Shown here in pieces: positions 13,772 through 13,964 of a DNA stretch of 13,964 nt (its first letter is position 1; every line of letters starts with the position of its first letter). The translations under genes and the position numbers were made by a program. The stretch lies in assembly GCA_028688235.1 (NCBI GenBank), contig JAQTYP010000032.1, forward strand, positions 1 to 13,964. The letters are read 5' to 3'. Below the pieces are notes generated by a model. It was given only the letters and a program-made list of their open reading frames with translations. It did not search any database and had not been told where the DNA came from. The DNA comes from Methylomonas sp. (GTDB taxonomy: Bacteria > Pseudomonadota > Gammaproteobacteria > Methylococcales > Methylomonadaceae).

Positions 13772-13964
13772 GGGGCTGTTGCCATTTCACATGGGTAACC
13801 AAATGAAAGCGCAAGCCAAAGCGATGACGCTTTCAATATTGCGTTTTAATTTGTCATACCGAGTGGCAACGGCCCTGAAATGCTTGAGCCTCGCAAACAC
13901 GTTTTCAACGAGGTGGCGATATTTGTAGAGCCACCAATCCATGTCATCGTTACCGATGGTTGAA
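13772..13964 (-). mobile_element. IS5-family insertion sequence, 3' end (right copy, truncated by window edge)
   Basis: The terminal inverted repeat starts with ggggctgttgcc at 13772, preceded by TA. The following 166 bases are the reverse complement of 1-166 with two mismatches, and another 27 bases extend into the transposase gene. The copies face each other as a large inverted repeat around the window. Confidence 0.9.
13787..13963 (-). CDS. IS5-family transposase, C-terminal fragment (right copy)
   Basis: 58 residues enter from the window edge and stop at TGA (13787-13789). It carries the same Y(2)R(3)E(6)K signature as the left copy, preceded by STIGNDDMD. It differs by an Ile (left has Phe) and an Ala (left has Thr). 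The frame is intact as far as seen. Catalytic Asp residues are outside the window. Confidence 0.9.
   Translation of the reverse strand, partial: STIGNDDMDWWLYKYRHLVENVFARLKHFRAVATRYDKLKRNIESVIALACAFIWLPM

Noticed and set aside
1..13964. A composite transposon bounded by the two IS copies
   Set aside because: The interior holds housekeeping and chromosomal-type genes (radA, katG), the flanks are TA at each junction only, and both ends are cut by the window, so mobilisation of the whole unit cannot be supported.

Overview
The window looks like a stretch of a gammaproteobacterial chromosome. The RadA protein is closest in detail to the gammaproteobacterial type, and one gene encodes a PEP-CTERM-type sorted protein with a DOMON domain. 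A methylotroph or methanotroph of the Methylomonas/Methylobacter kind would fit, but that is inference and no gene here proves it. Both ends lie inside copies of the same IS5-family insertion sequence, in opposite orientation with the transposase 3' ends pointing inward. The window may therefore be a contig that broke at a repeat.

Layout. 1-166: 3' end of the left IS. 167-678: no convincing gene, but a dense run of perfect palindromes and hairpins. 679-1435: a sigma-54-like promoter, a structured leader and a secreted DOMON/PEP-CTERM protein. 1599-2483 (minus): a GAF-like/GGDEF diguanylate cyclase, also behind a sigma-54-like site. 2484-2821: a divergent intergenic region with a terminator-like hairpin and a leader hairpin. 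2822-6310: a two-gene unit of a transducer-type TonB-dependent receptor and a PepSY-TM protein, suggesting uptake of a ferric-siderophore-like chelate and its reduction or release. 6341-6387: a bidirectional hairpin terminator. 6397-8616 (minus): catalase-peroxidase KatG with an export signal. 8617-9159: no gene. 9160-12092: an overlapping pair, an HD-GYP c-di-GMP phosphodiesterase and a double-PAS histidine kinase. 12269-13636 (minus): radA. 13655-13771 (minus): a gene remnant, perhaps a RelE/ParE-type toxin, cut by the right IS (13772-13964).

How the genes may work together. Two themes recur. The first is cyclic-di-GMP and the cell surface: a cyclase with an intact active site and product-inhibition site, a phosphodiesterase coupled to a sensor kinase, and a sorted surface protein whose promoter resembles that of the cyclase. 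The second is metal and oxidative stress: the TonB/PepSY import unit converges on an exported KatG. I found no CRISPR array, tRNA, rRNA or clear new defence system. The most interesting items are the sigma-54/structured-leader/DOMON unit, the palindrome-rich block beside the left IS, the HD-GYP/kinase pair without a receiver domain, and the exported KatG.
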